Shown here piece after piece: positions 9,079 through 18,270 of a stretch of 64,000 bases of DNA. Origin of the DNA: Pseudomonas sp. UBA4194 (GTDB lineage Bacteria; Pseudomonadota; Gammaproteobacteria; Pseudomonadales; Pseudomonadaceae); the NCBI RefSeq assembly GCF_002379585.1, contig NZ_DFUE01000025.1:55699-119698 (forward strand), written 5' to 3'. The notes under the pieces were generated by a model that ran no database searches, was not told the DNA's origin, and saw only the letters and a program-made list of their open reading frames with translations. A program made the position numbers and the translations under genes. The first letter of the stretch is position 1; each line of letters opens with the position of its first letter.

Positions 9079-9594
9079 TTATTTGCGCGCCTGCCGGGTC
9101 TGCCGGGCCTGCCATGCCGCGCAGACAGCATGCACATGCTCAGGCACCGCCTCGTCCAGGCTGCCGATTTCGCGAACTTCAGCCAGGGGCAACTGGTCGT
9201 CCGGGCCGGCGGGCTCCAGGTATTCGCTCAATAGCTCGTGAATGGCATTGGCGGTCGCGGGCTTCGGTAACGCGCCCAGTACCGGCACATTCTGCTCACG
9301 TGCCAGTTGTACCGCTTCGGCGATTACCTCGGGGGCGGCACTGCTGCACACCACCAACGCCTGAGCCAGATCGTTGAGTGCCAGGTGACGGATCAGCTCC
9401 AGGCCATCGGGACCGTCCATGTGCAGGTCGCAGATGGCGACGTCCACCGCGCCGCGTTTATGCAGCGACTGGCACGCCGAATCGACACTTTCGGCCGTCA
9501 ACACGTCGAACACGCCACAAGCATTGAGCATCTGGTGCATGGCCATCAACTGGAAGGGACTGTCTTCCAGAACCAGAACTTTGAGGGAATGCAT
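9079..9594 (-). CDS. Stand-alone receiver-domain protein, RocR-like without EAL domain
   Basis: A 171-residue protein with one receiver domain: acidic pocket E10-D11 (LVLEDSP), phospho-acceptor D56 in DVAICDLHMDG and K111 in LPKPAT. After the receiver there is only a tail (about 125-171). Both the receiver and the linker (LPLAEVREIGSLDE) resemble P. aeruginosa RocR/SadR, in which an EAL c-di-GMP phosphodiesterase follows; here the frame stops where EAL would begin. Only 20 bp separate its stop from the convergent regulator's stop, so no broken EAL remnant can follow. It lies 108 bp after the BvgS-like kinase on the same strand and probably competes for or buffers phosphate. The RocR comparison is from memory of the family. 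Confidence 0.8.
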   Translation of the reverse strand: MHSLKVLVLEDSPFQLMAMHQMLNACGVFDVLTAESVDSACQSLHKRGAVDVAICDLHMDGPDGLELIRHLALNDLAQALVVCSSAAPEVIAEAVQLAREQNVPVLGALPKPATANAIHELLSEYLEPAGPDDQLPLAEVREIGSLDEAVPEHVHAVCAAWQARQTRQARK

Positions 9595-9692
9595 GAGCTA
9601 TTTCTCCAAGTGGACGCGGCGAATCTGCGCGTTGGACGCCACTGTAGAGACCGGTCAAGGCATCGCCGATAGGACGAGTCTGAAAGTGATTG

Positions 9693-9704
9693 AGGAATTT
9701 TCCT
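9693..9704. promoter_or_regulatory. Short inverted repeat AGGAA-TT-TTCCT
   Basis: A 5-bp inverted repeat with a 2-base spacer, overlapping the stop codon of the hybrid kinase and upstream of the receiver gene at 9594. Another TAGGAC lies nearby at 9670. The TTCCT/AGGAA half-sites look like those used by BvgA/EvgA-type regulators, so it could be an autoregulatory site. This is weak evidence on its own. Confidence 0.25.
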
Positions 9705-12700
9705 AGGCAGCGCGAGTGATGGCCAATTGCAGCTGGGCAATGGCGCTTTCCAGGTGAGGCCAACTTGCGCTCAGGCTTGTCACGGAACGCTCACGGCAAC
9801 TGGCGGCAACGCCGGCGGTTGCTCGCGCCAGGGGCATGGCGTCGATCAAGCTGGCAATGCCTTTGAGTCGATGCAGGATCTCATCCAGGCGCTGCCAGTC
9901 CTGCGCCTGCCGCGCACTGTTCAGGGCACCGGCTTCGGTCAGCAGGTTGCGCGCCAGCTCGTCGAGCATGCGCTGCATCATGGGCGCGTTGGCCTGGGTC
10001 AACCGTTGCAGGGTCGCCATGTCGAACGCAGGCTCTTCCAGCAGGCTGGCAATGATCTGCGCCAGCTTGTCCAGAGCAACCGGTTTGACCAGCAATTCGT
10101 CCATACCCGCCTCTTCGCAACGCAACCGCTCATCGGCCATGGCATTGGCGGTACAACCGACCAGCCTTACCCGCTCCTGACCCGTCTGGGCTTCATGCTC
10201 GCGGATGGCCTGGCACAACGCGTAGCCACTCATGCCCGGCATGTTGCAGTCCGTGAACACCAGATCGAACGCCCCGCTGTTCCACAGCTCCAGCGCCACC
10301 AGGCCGTCACTGGCCTCCTGCACCTGATGACCCAGCAGCTCCAGCTGTTGGCAAAGCACCATCCGATTGGCCGACAGGTCGTCGACCACCAGTACCTGCA
10401 AGGCACGGGTCAGGGGTCGCTGGGACGTTTGCAGCACCGGGCGCTCCTCGGCACCATGGCTTCTGACTTCAAGCACGATGTGCACTCGGGTCCCCCGGCC
10501 CTCCTCGCTGGAAAGCTCGATGCTGCCGCCCATGAGTTCCACCAACTGCCGGCAGATGGTCAGCCCGAGCCCGGTGCCCGTGGACTCCTGCAACACATCC
10601 ACGCCGCCCTGAACGAAAGGCTTGAACAGTCGCGCCTGTTGCGCCGGGCTGATACCCACCCCGGTGTCGGTGACCACGATGTGCAGCGTACAGCGACCGC
10701 TGTCGGCCACCTGCCCCTCCACCGTAAGCGCAACGCTACCCTGATGAGTGAATTTCAGCGCGTTGCTCAGCAAGTTGTGCACCACTTGGCGAAGGCGCAA
10801 GGGGTCGAACCAGAACTCTCTGCGCAGCGCCGGGGCCACCTGGAGTTTGAGCGCCACACCCTTGCGCGACGCCTGGGCAGAGAACAATCCCAGCATCCCT
10901 TCGAAGAAGGGCACCAGCTCGGTGGCCTGCTCGGCCAACTGCAGACTGCCTGATTCGATCTTGGCCAGGTCCAGGCTGTCGCCGATCAGGGCAATCAGGT
11001 CCTGTGCCGAGTGCCAGGCGACGTCCAGTGCCTCGGAAATCGGCTGGCCATCCCGGCTGCGATGCTCGCGCTCGAGTTCCAGCAAGCCTATGATCGCGGC
11101 CATCGGCGTACGGATTTCATGGCTCATGGTTGCCAGGAAAGCACTCTTGGCCTGGCTGGCCTGCTCGGCGATGTAGCGGGCATCGACCAATTGGTCTTCG
11201 AGACGCTTGCGCTCGGAGATGTCGATCCAGCCACCCAGCAACCCCTGCAACTGGCCTTCGGCATTGTAGAACGGAACAATCCATTGCCAGGCGTCAACCT
11301 GGCGACCTGCCATCTCGATCTGGCGGTCGGCGAAGACCGGCTGCTGGTCGGCCAACATCTTGAGATAGTCCCGATGCACCTGCTGCGCCTTGCTCCCCGC
11401 CAGCAGGTTGACCTCTGGCAGGGTACGACCGCGCACTTCATCCAGAGTCAGGCCAAAGCATTGCTCGTAGCTTTTGTTGCAGGACAGCATGCGCGCTTCC
11501 AGATCGCGCACGTAGATGGGGCTGGGTATGCCGTCCAGCAAGGCACGCTGAAAGGCCAACTGGTCGTTGAGCGCCTGTTCGGCCTGTTCGCGCTGGCGGA
11601 TCTGCACTTTCAGCCGGCCACTCCAAATCAACGATACGGCGCCCAGCACCAATGCCGCCGCCAGCGCCCAGTAGACCCACGTGGCTATGCGCTGCCACAT
11701 GGGCTCGGCCGGCACCACTGCGCCCAGCCACTTCAGACGCGCCGCACGCAGTTCGGCAACCGGGTAGGCTTCCAGCGCCTTGTTGATGATGGAAACCAGC
11801 TCGGGCTGATCGGCCCGCACCGCAAACCGGTCCGGCGACCATCGGCCATCGACGTTGCGACCCACCTTCAGAACGCCCGGCGGATAACGCCCCACCGCAC
11901 GGTAGGCGCCGACTTCGCTGTCGATGGTGGCATCGGCCTCACCATTGGCCACCAGCTCACGAGCCTTGTCGTAGGTGCTCACCAGGCGCAGCTTGATCTG
12001 CGGATATTCCATGCGAATGGCGCTTTCCAGCGCATGCTCGGCGGGCAGCGCCAGGGTCTTGCCCGCCAGCTCGTCGAAGTTGCCGACCGGGAGGTCTTCG
12101 GCGCGCAGGATGAACACCCAGCCCTGCCCGCCGAAGGAATGGCTGAAGCTGAGGAATTTCTTGCGATCCGGGGTTTCCGACAACGTGGTGTTCATGTCGG
12201 CCTGGCCATGCCTGAGCATGTCCAGGCTCTGGGCCATGGAATTGGACGGTACGAAGACGAACTCCAGGCCGGTCATGTGCGACAGGGTGGCCAGTACCTC
12301 GCTGTTGAGCCCGACCCAACTGCCTTGACGGTCCTTGTAGATATACGGCGGGTATTGCGTCGCCACCACACGAACCTGCGGGTGGGCGTCGATCCAGGCT
12401 TGCTCGCTGGGCTCCAGCGGTACGCGGTGATGACCGATCTCGGAACCCAGCCCGGTCGTCCAACGGGTGAGGATCTCCCGGCGCAGGCTGTCGTCGATGC
12501 TGCCCAGGGCGCGCTCGACCATTTGCCCCAGCAGCGGGTCGCTGATACGGCTGGCGAAGGTATATCCCACCGGTGGCAAGGCGCTCGGACCAACGATCTC
12601 CAGCGCGATATAAGGGCGCAATGCATTGTAGGCACGTACGATCACCTCGTTGCTGATCAGCGCATCCACATCGCCCTGGTGCAGCGCCTGCAACCCACTG

Positions 12701-13296
12701 CCCAGGCTCGGGGCAATGACCACCCGGCTGTCCGGGTAGACCCGGTGGACCATGCTGTCGTCCGCGTAACCGTCGATCAGGGCGACCCTTTCACCCGCCA
12801 GCGTCGGATTCGCGACACTGCCGGCACGCCGAACGACCACGCCGCGGTCGGGCATGTATTCGGCGGAGAATTGCAGGCCGCCGATGGCCTGCTCGAACGC
12901 ATTGGCGCTGGTCAGCAGGTCGATCTCGCCGTCCTTTAGCGCTTGCACCGCTTCGCTGCGTTGGGCGAAACCGAGCACCTGCAGGGACACGCCGAGGCGA
13001 CTGCCCACCAAACTGAGGTAATCGGCGCTGACGCCCTGATAGCGGTTGCGATCACTGGTGATGTCGATCGGCTCATGATCGGCCAGAGAAACCCCGACCC
13101 TGATCGTCCCATGCTGCTGCAACCACTGTTTCTCGGCGCTGGAGAGCGGGATCGGCGCCAGTTGCACGAACGGCGGCACAACGTTGAACGGCAAGCTTTG
13201 TGCTGCCAACGCTGGCTGCGCGAGACCCACACAGAGCGTCATCGCCGAGGCAACCGACAGCGCCAGCGTGAAGAACGAGGTGAGTATGGGATTCAT
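9703..13296 (-). CDS. BvgS-like hybrid sensor histidine kinase (RocS/SadS-like)
   Basis: A 1197-residue unorthodox kinase. Order of parts: signal peptide (1-32, ending QPALAA); two periplasmic solute-binding (Venus-flytrap) domains at about 60-285 and 305-525; one membrane span near 533-553; PAS domain about 580-700; HisKA with H726 in MSHEIRTPM; HATPase about 820-935 (GTGLGLTI); receiver with D1016 in FTDCNMPG; and a C-terminal Hpt with H1142 in LHRLKG. This is the four-step phosphorelay layout of BvgS, EvgS and RocS1. The open frame extends upstream into thrC, but that part is out-of-frame thrC sequence. I start at ATG 13296, where the signal peptide begins; 13305 and 13347 are alternatives. 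Likely partners are the LuxR regulator at 8396 and the receiver at 9079. Confidence 0.92.
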   Translation of the reverse strand: MNPILTSFFTLALSVASAMTLCVGLAQPALAAQSLPFNVVPPFVQLAPIPLSSAEKQWLQQHGTIRVGVSLADHEPIDITSDRNRYQGVSADYLSLVGSRLGVSLQVLGFAQRSEAVQALKDGEIDLLTSANAFEQAIGGLQFSAEYMPDRGVVVRRAGSVANPTLAGERVALIDGYADDSMVHRVYPDSRVVIAPSLGSGLQALHQGDVDALISNEVIVRAYNALRPYIALEIVGPSALPPVGYTFASRISDPLLGQMVERALGSIDDSLRREILTRWTTGLGSEIGHHRVPLEPSEQAWIDAHPQVRVVATQYPPYIYKDRQGSWVGLNSEVLATLSHMTGLEFVFVPSNSMAQSLDMLRHGQADMNTTLSETPDRKKFLSFSHSFGGQGWVFILRAEDLPVGNFDELAGKTLALPAEHALESAIRMEYPQIKLRLVSTYDKARELVANGEADATIDSEVGAYRAVGRYPPGVLKVGRNVDGRWSPDRFAVRADQPELVSIINKALEAYPVAELRAARLKWLGAVVPAEPMWQRIATWVYWALAAALVLGAVSLIWSGRLKVQIRQREQAEQALNDQLAFQRALLDGIPSPIYVRDLEARMLSCNKSYEQCFGLTLDEVRGRTLPEVNLLAGSKAQQVHRDYLKMLADQQPVFADRQIEMAGRQVDAWQWIVPFYNAEGQLQGLLGGWIDISERKRLEDQLVDARYIAEQASQAKSAFLATMSHEIRTPMAAIIGLLELEREHRSRDGQPISEALDVAWHSAQDLIALIGDSLDLAKIESGSLQLAEQATELVPFFEGMLGLFSAQASRKGVALKLQVAPALRREFWFDPLRLRQVVHNLLSNALKFTHQGSVALTVEGQVADSGRCTLHIVVTDTGVGISPAQQARLFKPFVQGGVDVLQESTGTGLGLTICRQLVELMGGSIELSSEEGRGTRVHIVLEVRSHGAEERPVLQTSQRPLTRALQVLVVDDLSANRMVLCQQLELLGHQVQEASDGLVALELWNSGAFDLVFTDCNMPGMSGYALCQAIREHEAQTGQERVRLVGCTANAMADERLRCEEAGMDELLVKPVALDKLAQIIASLLEEPAFDMATLQRLTQANAPMMQRMLDELARNLLTEAGALNSARQAQDWQRLDEILHRLKGIASLIDAMPLARATAGVAASCRERSVTSLSASWPHLESAIAQLQLAITRAA

Positions 13297-13359
13297 GCCT
13301 TGCATCCTTGCCAACCGGCCATTCGCAGGCCTGGGAAAAAGTTGCATAAGCTTGGCACT

Positions 13360-13393
13360 GTAAAAAGCATAAAGCCCGTACAAGACGGGCTTT
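13360..13393 (-). terminator. Rho-independent terminator of thrC
   Basis: Reading on the minus strand, AAAGCCCGT-CTTG-TACGGGCTTT forms a stable stem-loop (13371-13393), followed by ATGCTTTTT. It lies 22 bp after the thrC stop and separates the threonine genes from the hybrid kinase. Confidence 0.85.
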
Positions 13394-13414
13394 ATATGTT
13401 TCAGATCACGACAA

Positions 13415-14824
13415 TCACAGCGGCTTGCCGCGATTGCCGTGCTGGGCGACAAAGTTCTGCACAGCGGCGAGATCGTTGGGCAGCACGGTGCATTTCTCTT
13501 CGCGCTCGAACAGATCCACCAGATGCGCCGGCAGCTCCAAGGCCTTGCCGATGCCGGCCTTCTGCACCGCTTCCGGGAACTTGACCGGATGAGCCGTTCC
13601 CAGCACCACCATTGGGGTGTCAAGGCTGCGACGGCACTCACGCGCCGCGCGCACGCCAATCGCGGTGTGCGGATCGAGCACTTCGGCACATTCGGCGAAG
13701 ACCTCTGCAATCGTCTCGCAGGTCTGTTCGTCGTCGACGGCCAGCGAATCGAACAACCTGCGCGCTTCCACCCAACGCTCTTCTTCGACGCTGAAACCGC
13801 CGCCCTGCCTGAAGCTGTCCATCAGCCCCGCAATCGCCGCACCGCTGCGACCGTGCAGGTCGAACAGCAGGCGCTCGAAGTTCGACGACACCATGATGTC
13901 CATCGATGGCGACAAGGTCGCGTGCAAGGTTTCCTTGACGTACTGGTTGCCGCTCATGAAGCGGTGCAGGATGTCGTTGCGGTTGGTGGCCACGATCAAC
14001 TGGTTGATCGGCAAGCCCATGTTACGCGCCAGATAGCCGGCGAAAATATCGCCGAAATTGCCGGTCGGCACAGAGAACGCCACGGAGCGCGCCGGGCCGC
14101 CCAACTGCAGGGACGCATGGAAGTAGTAGACGATCTGGGCCATGATCCGCGCCCAGTTGATCGAATTCACCGCTACCAGGCGAGTGCCTTTGAGGAAGCT
14201 CTGGTCGGCGAAGCTGTTCTTGACCATCTCCTGGCAATCGTCGAAGTTGCCTTCGATGGCGATGTTATGGACGTTGTCACCGAACAGCGTGGTCATCTGC
14301 CGACGCTGCACCGCCGAGACACGCTCGTGCGGATGCAGGATGAAGATGTCGACGTTCTCGCAATGCTTGCAGCCTTCAATGGCCGCCGAGCCCGTGTCGC
14401 CACTGGTAGCGCCGATGATCACCACGCGCTCACCACGCTTGGCCAACACGTAATCGAGCAGACGGCCCAACAGCTGCAGGGCGAAGTCCTTGAACGCCAG
14501 GGTCGGGCCGTGGAACAGCTCCATTACCCACTCATTGCCCCGCAGCTGGCGCAGTGGCGCGATGGAAGCATGGGTGAAAACGCCGTAGGTCTCCTCCAGG
14601 ATCTTCTTGAAATCGGCATCCGGAATGCTGCCGGTAACGAACGGGCGCATGACCCGGAACGCCAGTTCGTGGTACGGCAGGCCGGCCCACGAAGCGATTT
14701 CTTCCTGAGTGAAACGTGGCAGGTTCTCCGGCACATACAGGCCGCCGTCGCTGGCCAACCCGGCGAGCAGCACCTCTTCGAAGTTCAGCGCCGGAGCCTG
14801 ACCGCGAGTACTGATATAACGCAT
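13415..14824 (-). CDS. thrC: Threonine synthase
   Basis: A PLP enzyme that converts O-phosphohomoserine to L-threonine, the last step of threonine synthesis. The 469-residue protein has the long gamma-proteobacterial form: MRYISTRGQAP start, PLP-binding lysine K112 in TLAFKDFALQ, and the phosphate-binding GATSGDTGSAA loop. AGAGGAATTCGTA precedes the ATG at 14824. It follows hom by 25 bp, so the two form an operon (hom-thrC). A terminator follows at 13360-13393. Confidence 0.97.
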   Translation of the reverse strand: MRYISTRGQAPALNFEEVLLAGLASDGGLYVPENLPRFTQEEIASWAGLPYHELAFRVMRPFVTGSIPDADFKKILEETYGVFTHASIAPLRQLRGNEWVMELFHGPTLAFKDFALQLLGRLLDYVLAKRGERVVIIGATSGDTGSAAIEGCKHCENVDIFILHPHERVSAVQRRQMTTLFGDNVHNIAIEGNFDDCQEMVKNSFADQSFLKGTRLVAVNSINWARIMAQIVYYFHASLQLGGPARSVAFSVPTGNFGDIFAGYLARNMGLPINQLIVATNRNDILHRFMSGNQYVKETLHATLSPSMDIMVSSNFERLLFDLHGRSGAAIAGLMDSFRQGGGFSVEEERWVEARRLFDSLAVDDEQTCETIAEVFAECAEVLDPHTAIGVRAARECRRSLDTPMVVLGTAHPVKFPEAVQKAGIGKALELPAHLVDLFEREEKCTVLPNDLAAVQNFVAQHGNRGKPL

Positions 14825-14849
14825 TACGAATTCCTCTGGCAGCTGTCGC

Positions 14850-16154
14850 TTAGTTCAAGTGCTCGACACGGATGCGAACCACCGGCCCGACCACGCCCTG
14901 CAAGGCTTCCAACGCCTTGATGGCGTCGTTGATGTGCTGTTCGAGCACGCGGTGAGTCAGGAGGATCATGGGCACCAGGCCATCGTGCTCCTCCACTTCC
15001 TTCTGCATGATCGATTCGATGTTGATGCCACGCTCCGAGAGGATGCTCGCCACCTGGGCCAGCACCCCAGGGTGATCCTTGGCCTGGATACGCAGGTAAT
15101 AGGCACTCTCGCACTCTTCGATCGGCAGGATTGGGTGTGCGGACAGCGAGTCGGGCTGGAAGGCCAGGTGGGGCACACGGTTTTCCGGGTCCGAGGTCAT
15201 GGCACGGACCACGTCCACCAGGTCTGCCACCACCGACGAAGCGGTTGGCTCCATGCCGGCACCGGCTCCGTAGAACAGCGTGGAGCCTGCGGCATCACCG
15301 TTGACCATCACGGCGTTCATCACGCCGTTGACATTGGCGATCAGCCGATCGGCCGGAATCAGGGTCGGATGAACGCGCAGCTCGATGCCGCGCTCGGTGC
15401 TGCGCGCCACGCCCAGGTGCTTGATGCGATAGCCCAGGGCTTCGGCGTAGTTGACGTCGGCCGTGGTCAGGCGAGTAATGCCCTCGGTGTAGGCCTTGTC
15501 GAATTGCAGCGGAATGCCAAAGGCGATGGAGGCCAGGATGGTCAGCTTGTGCGCAGCGTCGATGCCTTCGACGTCGAAGGTCGGGTCCGCTTCGGCATAG
15601 CCCAGCGCCTGGGCCTCGGCCAGCACGTCTTCGAAGGTGCGACCCTTCTCGCGCATCTCGGTGAGAATGAAGTTGCCGGTACCGTTGATGATCCCCGCGA
15701 CCCAGTTGATGCGGTTGGCCGACAAGCCCTCGCGGATGGCCTTGATCACCGGGATGCCACCGGCCACAGCGGCTTCGAACGCCACGATCACACCTTTTTC
15801 GCGGGCCTTGGCGAAGATTTCATTGCCGTGCACGGCAATCAGCGCCTTGTTCGCGGTAACCACGTGCTTGCCGTTCTCGATGGCTTTGAGCACCAGCTCG
15901 CGGGCGATGCTGTAGCCGCCGATCAGCTCGATGACGATGTCGATCTCGGGGTTGCTGGCGACCGCGAATACATCGTTGGTAATGGGGGTACCGGTGATTT
16001 GGCAGCTGGGGTTCTGCGACCGCATCGCGATCTGCGCAACTTCAATACCGCGCCCGGCGCGGCGGGCAATCTCCTCGGCGTTGCGCTGAAGTACGTTGAA
16101 GGTGCCGCCACCGACGGTACCTAACCCACAGATGCCTACTTTGACCGGTTTCAC
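14850..16154 (-). CDS. hom: Homoserine dehydrogenase
   Basis: Reduces aspartate semialdehyde to homoserine with NAD(P)H, the branch point to threonine and methionine. The 434-residue protein has an N-terminal Rossmann motif (GICGLGTVGGG, residues 8-18), the catalytic homoserine dehydrogenase domain, and a C-terminal ACT domain (about 350-430) that would bind threonine for feedback control. I use the GTG at 16154: GGGGAG lies about 8 bases upstream, and the length and VKPVKVGICG start match known Pseudomonas Hom. It is cotranscribed with thrC (25-bp gap), and dsbC is 109 bp upstream on the same strand. Confidence 0.97.
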   Translation of the reverse strand: MKPVKVGICGLGTVGGGTFNVLQRNAEEIARRAGRGIEVAQIAMRSQNPSCQITGTPITNDVFAVASNPEIDIVIELIGGYSIARELVLKAIENGKHVVTANKALIAVHGNEIFAKAREKGVIVAFEAAVAGGIPVIKAIREGLSANRINWVAGIINGTGNFILTEMREKGRTFEDVLAEAQALGYAEADPTFDVEGIDAAHKLTILASIAFGIPLQFDKAYTEGITRLTTADVNYAEALGYRIKHLGVARSTERGIELRVHPTLIPADRLIANVNGVMNAVMVNGDAAGSTLFYGAGAGMEPTASSVVADLVDVVRAMTSDPENRVPHLAFQPDSLSAHPILPIEECESAYYLRIQAKDHPGVLAQVASILSERGINIESIMQKEVEEHDGLVPMILLTHRVLEQHINDAIKALEALQGVVGPVVRIRVEHLN

Positions 16155-16263
16155 TCTGAACTCCCCATGAAACGGCCGACTCGCTGTCGGCCGTGATGCT
16201 GACCACCGGCCATGGGCCGGGGCGATTGATACTGTTTTATACCATCGGTTGGCGCGATGGCGC

Positions 16264-16998
16264 TCAGCCCTTGGCGTCGAGCGCCAGCTTGGCCACATTG
16301 GCCGCTGGTTGATAACCTGGAATCATCTGGCCGTTTTCCAGCACGATGGCCGGCGTACCGCTCACGCCGATCGACTGGCCCAGCTCGAATTGCTTGGTCA
16401 CCGGGTTGGCGCACTTGGGCGCCTTGATGGTGTCGCCAGCCACCATCTTGTCCATGGACGCCTTGCGATCCTTGGAGCACCACACGGCCTGCAACTGCTC
16501 GTCGCCCGGCGATCCCAGTCCCTGGCGCGGGAAGGCGACGTAGCGCACTTCGATACCCAGACGGTTCAGCTCGGGCACTTCGGCGTGCAGCTTGTGGCAG
16601 TACGGGCAGGTGGTGTCGGTGAACACGGTGATATGGGACTTGGTCTCACCCACGGCAGGGTAGACCACGGTTTCGGCCACCGGAATGGCGTTGACGGTCT
16701 TGGCAATGGCCTGACGTTCGGTCTTTTCGGTAAGGTTGACCGGCTTGCCGTCCTGGATCTGGAACAGGTAGCCCTGCATCACGAACTGGCCATCGGCGCT
16801 GGCGTAGAGCACGCGGCCGCCCTTGAGCTTGACTTCATACAGGCCATTGAGCGGACTGCTGGCCACGCTTTCCACCGGGACATCGAGTTTCAGGGTATCC
16901 AGGGTCTTGCGAATCGCTTGCTCGGCGGCCTGATCGGCGACGGCAAAGGTACTGACCAACGCAATGGCTGCGGCGGCGAAAATGCGGGTCACGCGCAT
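16264..16998 (-). CDS. dsbC: Thiol:disulfide interchange protein DsbC
   Basis: A periplasmic disulfide isomerase that corrects wrong disulfides and is kept reduced by DsbD. The 244-residue precursor has a signal peptide (MRVTRIFAAA..., cleavage about residue 22), an N-terminal dimerisation domain and a thioredoxin-like domain with the active site CPYC at 131-134 (FTDTTCPYCHK). The ATG at 16998 is preceded by AGGAG, and upstream in-frame codons would spoil the signal peptide. It lies between xerD and hom on the same strand, the usual Pseudomonas order. Confidence 0.95.
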   Translation of the reverse strand: MRVTRIFAAAAIALVSTFAVADQAAEQAIRKTLDTLKLDVPVESVASSPLNGLYEVKLKGGRVLYASADGQFVMQGYLFQIQDGKPVNLTEKTERQAIAKTVNAIPVAETVVYPAVGETKSHITVFTDTTCPYCHKLHAEVPELNRLGIEVRYVAFPRQGLGSPGDEQLQAVWCSKDRKASMDKMVAGDTIKAPKCANPVTKQFELGQSIGVSGTPAIVLENGQMIPGYQPAANVAKLALDAKG

Positions 16999-17140
16999 GG
17001 GAACTCCTGAGGCGACGGACTTGAGGGGCGGTGGACAACTGGATAACCACGGCCCGCTGCGTAAACCGGGCAAGCCTACCACATTCGCCCCCGCAGGCCG
17101 ACTGCGCGCATCGCGACCGACAGGCGCTGATCGTCAGATT

Positions 17141-18037
17141 TCATCCCCGCGGATGGTGTTTGGCGTGCAGGTCCTGCAAGCGTGCGCGCGCCACGTGGGT
17201 GTAGATCTGCGTGGTCGACAGGTCGCTGTGACCGAGCAGCATCTGCACCACCCGAAGATCGGCGCCGTGGTTCAGCAGGTGGGTGGCAAAAGCGTGTCGG
17301 AGTGTGTGCGGAGACAGCGCCTTGGAGATACCGGCGACCTGGGCCTGATGCTTGATGCGATGCCAAAAGGTCTGTCGGGTCATCTGTTCGCCGCGCTGGC
17401 TGGGAAACATCACATCGCTGACGCGGCCGTTGAGCAGCTCTACCCGGCCATCACGCAGGTACCGCTCCACCCATACAACCGCTTCCTCGCCCATGGGCAC
17501 CAGGCGCTCCTTGTTGCCCTTGCCCATCACGCGCAGTACGCCCTGGCGCAAATTGACCTGATCCAGGGTCAAGCTCACCAGCTCGGTGACACGCAGCCCA
17601 CAGGCATACAGCACTTCAAGCATGGCGCGATCGCGCTGGCCGATCGGCTCGCTCAGGTCCGGGGCTTGCAGCAGCGCTTCGACGTCGGCTTCGGAGAGTG
17701 ACTTGGGCAACGGTTTGCCCAGTTGCGGCATGTCGACTTGAAGGGTCGGATCGACGGCAATCAGTTTTTCGCGCAGCAGGTAGCGATAGAACCCCCGTGC
17801 CCCGGACAGAAAGCGGGCCGTTGAGCGGGCCTTGTAGGCCTGGTCGACACGCCAGGCCAGATGATCGAGCAGCGTATCGCGTCCGGCACTCTCCAGGACG
17901 ATCCCCCGCTCTTGCAGCCAGCCGTTGAACAGGGCCAGGTCGCTGCGATAGGAATCCCGGCTGTTCTGCGACAAGCCTTTCTCCAACCACAGGGCATCAA
18001 GGAATTGGTCGATCAGGGGGTGGTCTAGGGCAGGCAT
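17141..18037 (-). CDS. xerD: Site-specific tyrosine recombinase XerD
   Basis: Acts with XerC at dif, activated by FtsK, to resolve chromosome dimers. The 298-residue protein has the N-terminal SAM-like core-binding domain (about 5-90) and a full tyrosine-recombinase catalytic set: R149 (ACGLRVTEL), K173 (MGKGNKERL), H244 and R247 (SPHTLRHAF), H270 (LLGHSDL) and Y279 (TQIYTHV). Length is typical. Position beside dsbC, hom and thrC and the absence of any mobile-element context identify the housekeeping XerD rather than an integrase. Confidence 0.96.
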   Translation of the reverse strand: MPALDHPLIDQFLDALWLEKGLSQNSRDSYRSDLALFNGWLQERGIVLESAGRDTLLDHLAWRVDQAYKARSTARFLSGARGFYRYLLREKLIAVDPTLQVDMPQLGKPLPKSLSEADVEALLQAPDLSEPIGQRDRAMLEVLYACGLRVTELVSLTLDQVNLRQGVLRVMGKGNKERLVPMGEEAVVWVERYLRDGRVELLNGRVSDVMFPSQRGEQMTRQTFWHRIKHQAQVAGISKALSPHTLRHAFATHLLNHGADLRVVQMLLGHSDLSTTQIYTHVARARLQDLHAKHHPRG

Positions 18038-18098
18038 TGGGGGTCATGGTAGGCGGGGGTGCGTAGATAATAACAGGGCGCTGGAGCAGGGTGACGCT

Positions 18099-18189
18099 AT
18101 CGCGGGTAGAACCCGCTCCCACAGAGTCTCTTCGCCGTACTGGAGCCCGCGAAAATTCCTGTGGGAGCGGGTTCTACCCGCGATGAGGC
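18099..18189. repeat. Inverted pair of REP elements
   Basis: One copy at about 18099-18126 ('atcgcgggtagaacccgctc') and the opposite orientation at 18158-18189 ('gtgggagcgggttctacccg'), about 31 bases apart. They lie between the rplS terminator and xerD. Confidence 0.88.
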
Positions 18190-18218
18190 CAGACCTGCCG
18201 CCACAAAACCCTCGCCCA

Positions 18219-18247
18219 CAAAAAAGGCAGCCCGAAGGCTGCCTTTT
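18219..18247 (-). terminator. Rho-independent terminator of the rpsP-rimM-trmD-rplS operon
   Basis: On the minus strand AAGGCAGCC-TTCG-GGCTGCC is followed by TTTTTT, a classic UUCG-capped terminator. It lies 24 bp after the rplS stop. Confidence 0.92.
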
Positions 18248-18270
18248 CCTGCATCAGAAACAAACTGTAC

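Noticed and set aside
13297..13710. N-terminal extension of the BvgS-like kinase by 138 codons
   Set aside because: It overlaps thrC and its terminator in another frame, has Arg/Ser-rich shadow composition, and would bury the signal peptide.
17141..18037. Integrase of a mobile element
   Set aside because: Sequence and context (dsbC, hom, thrC) identify housekeeping XerD; no att sites, tRNA or phage genes are nearby.
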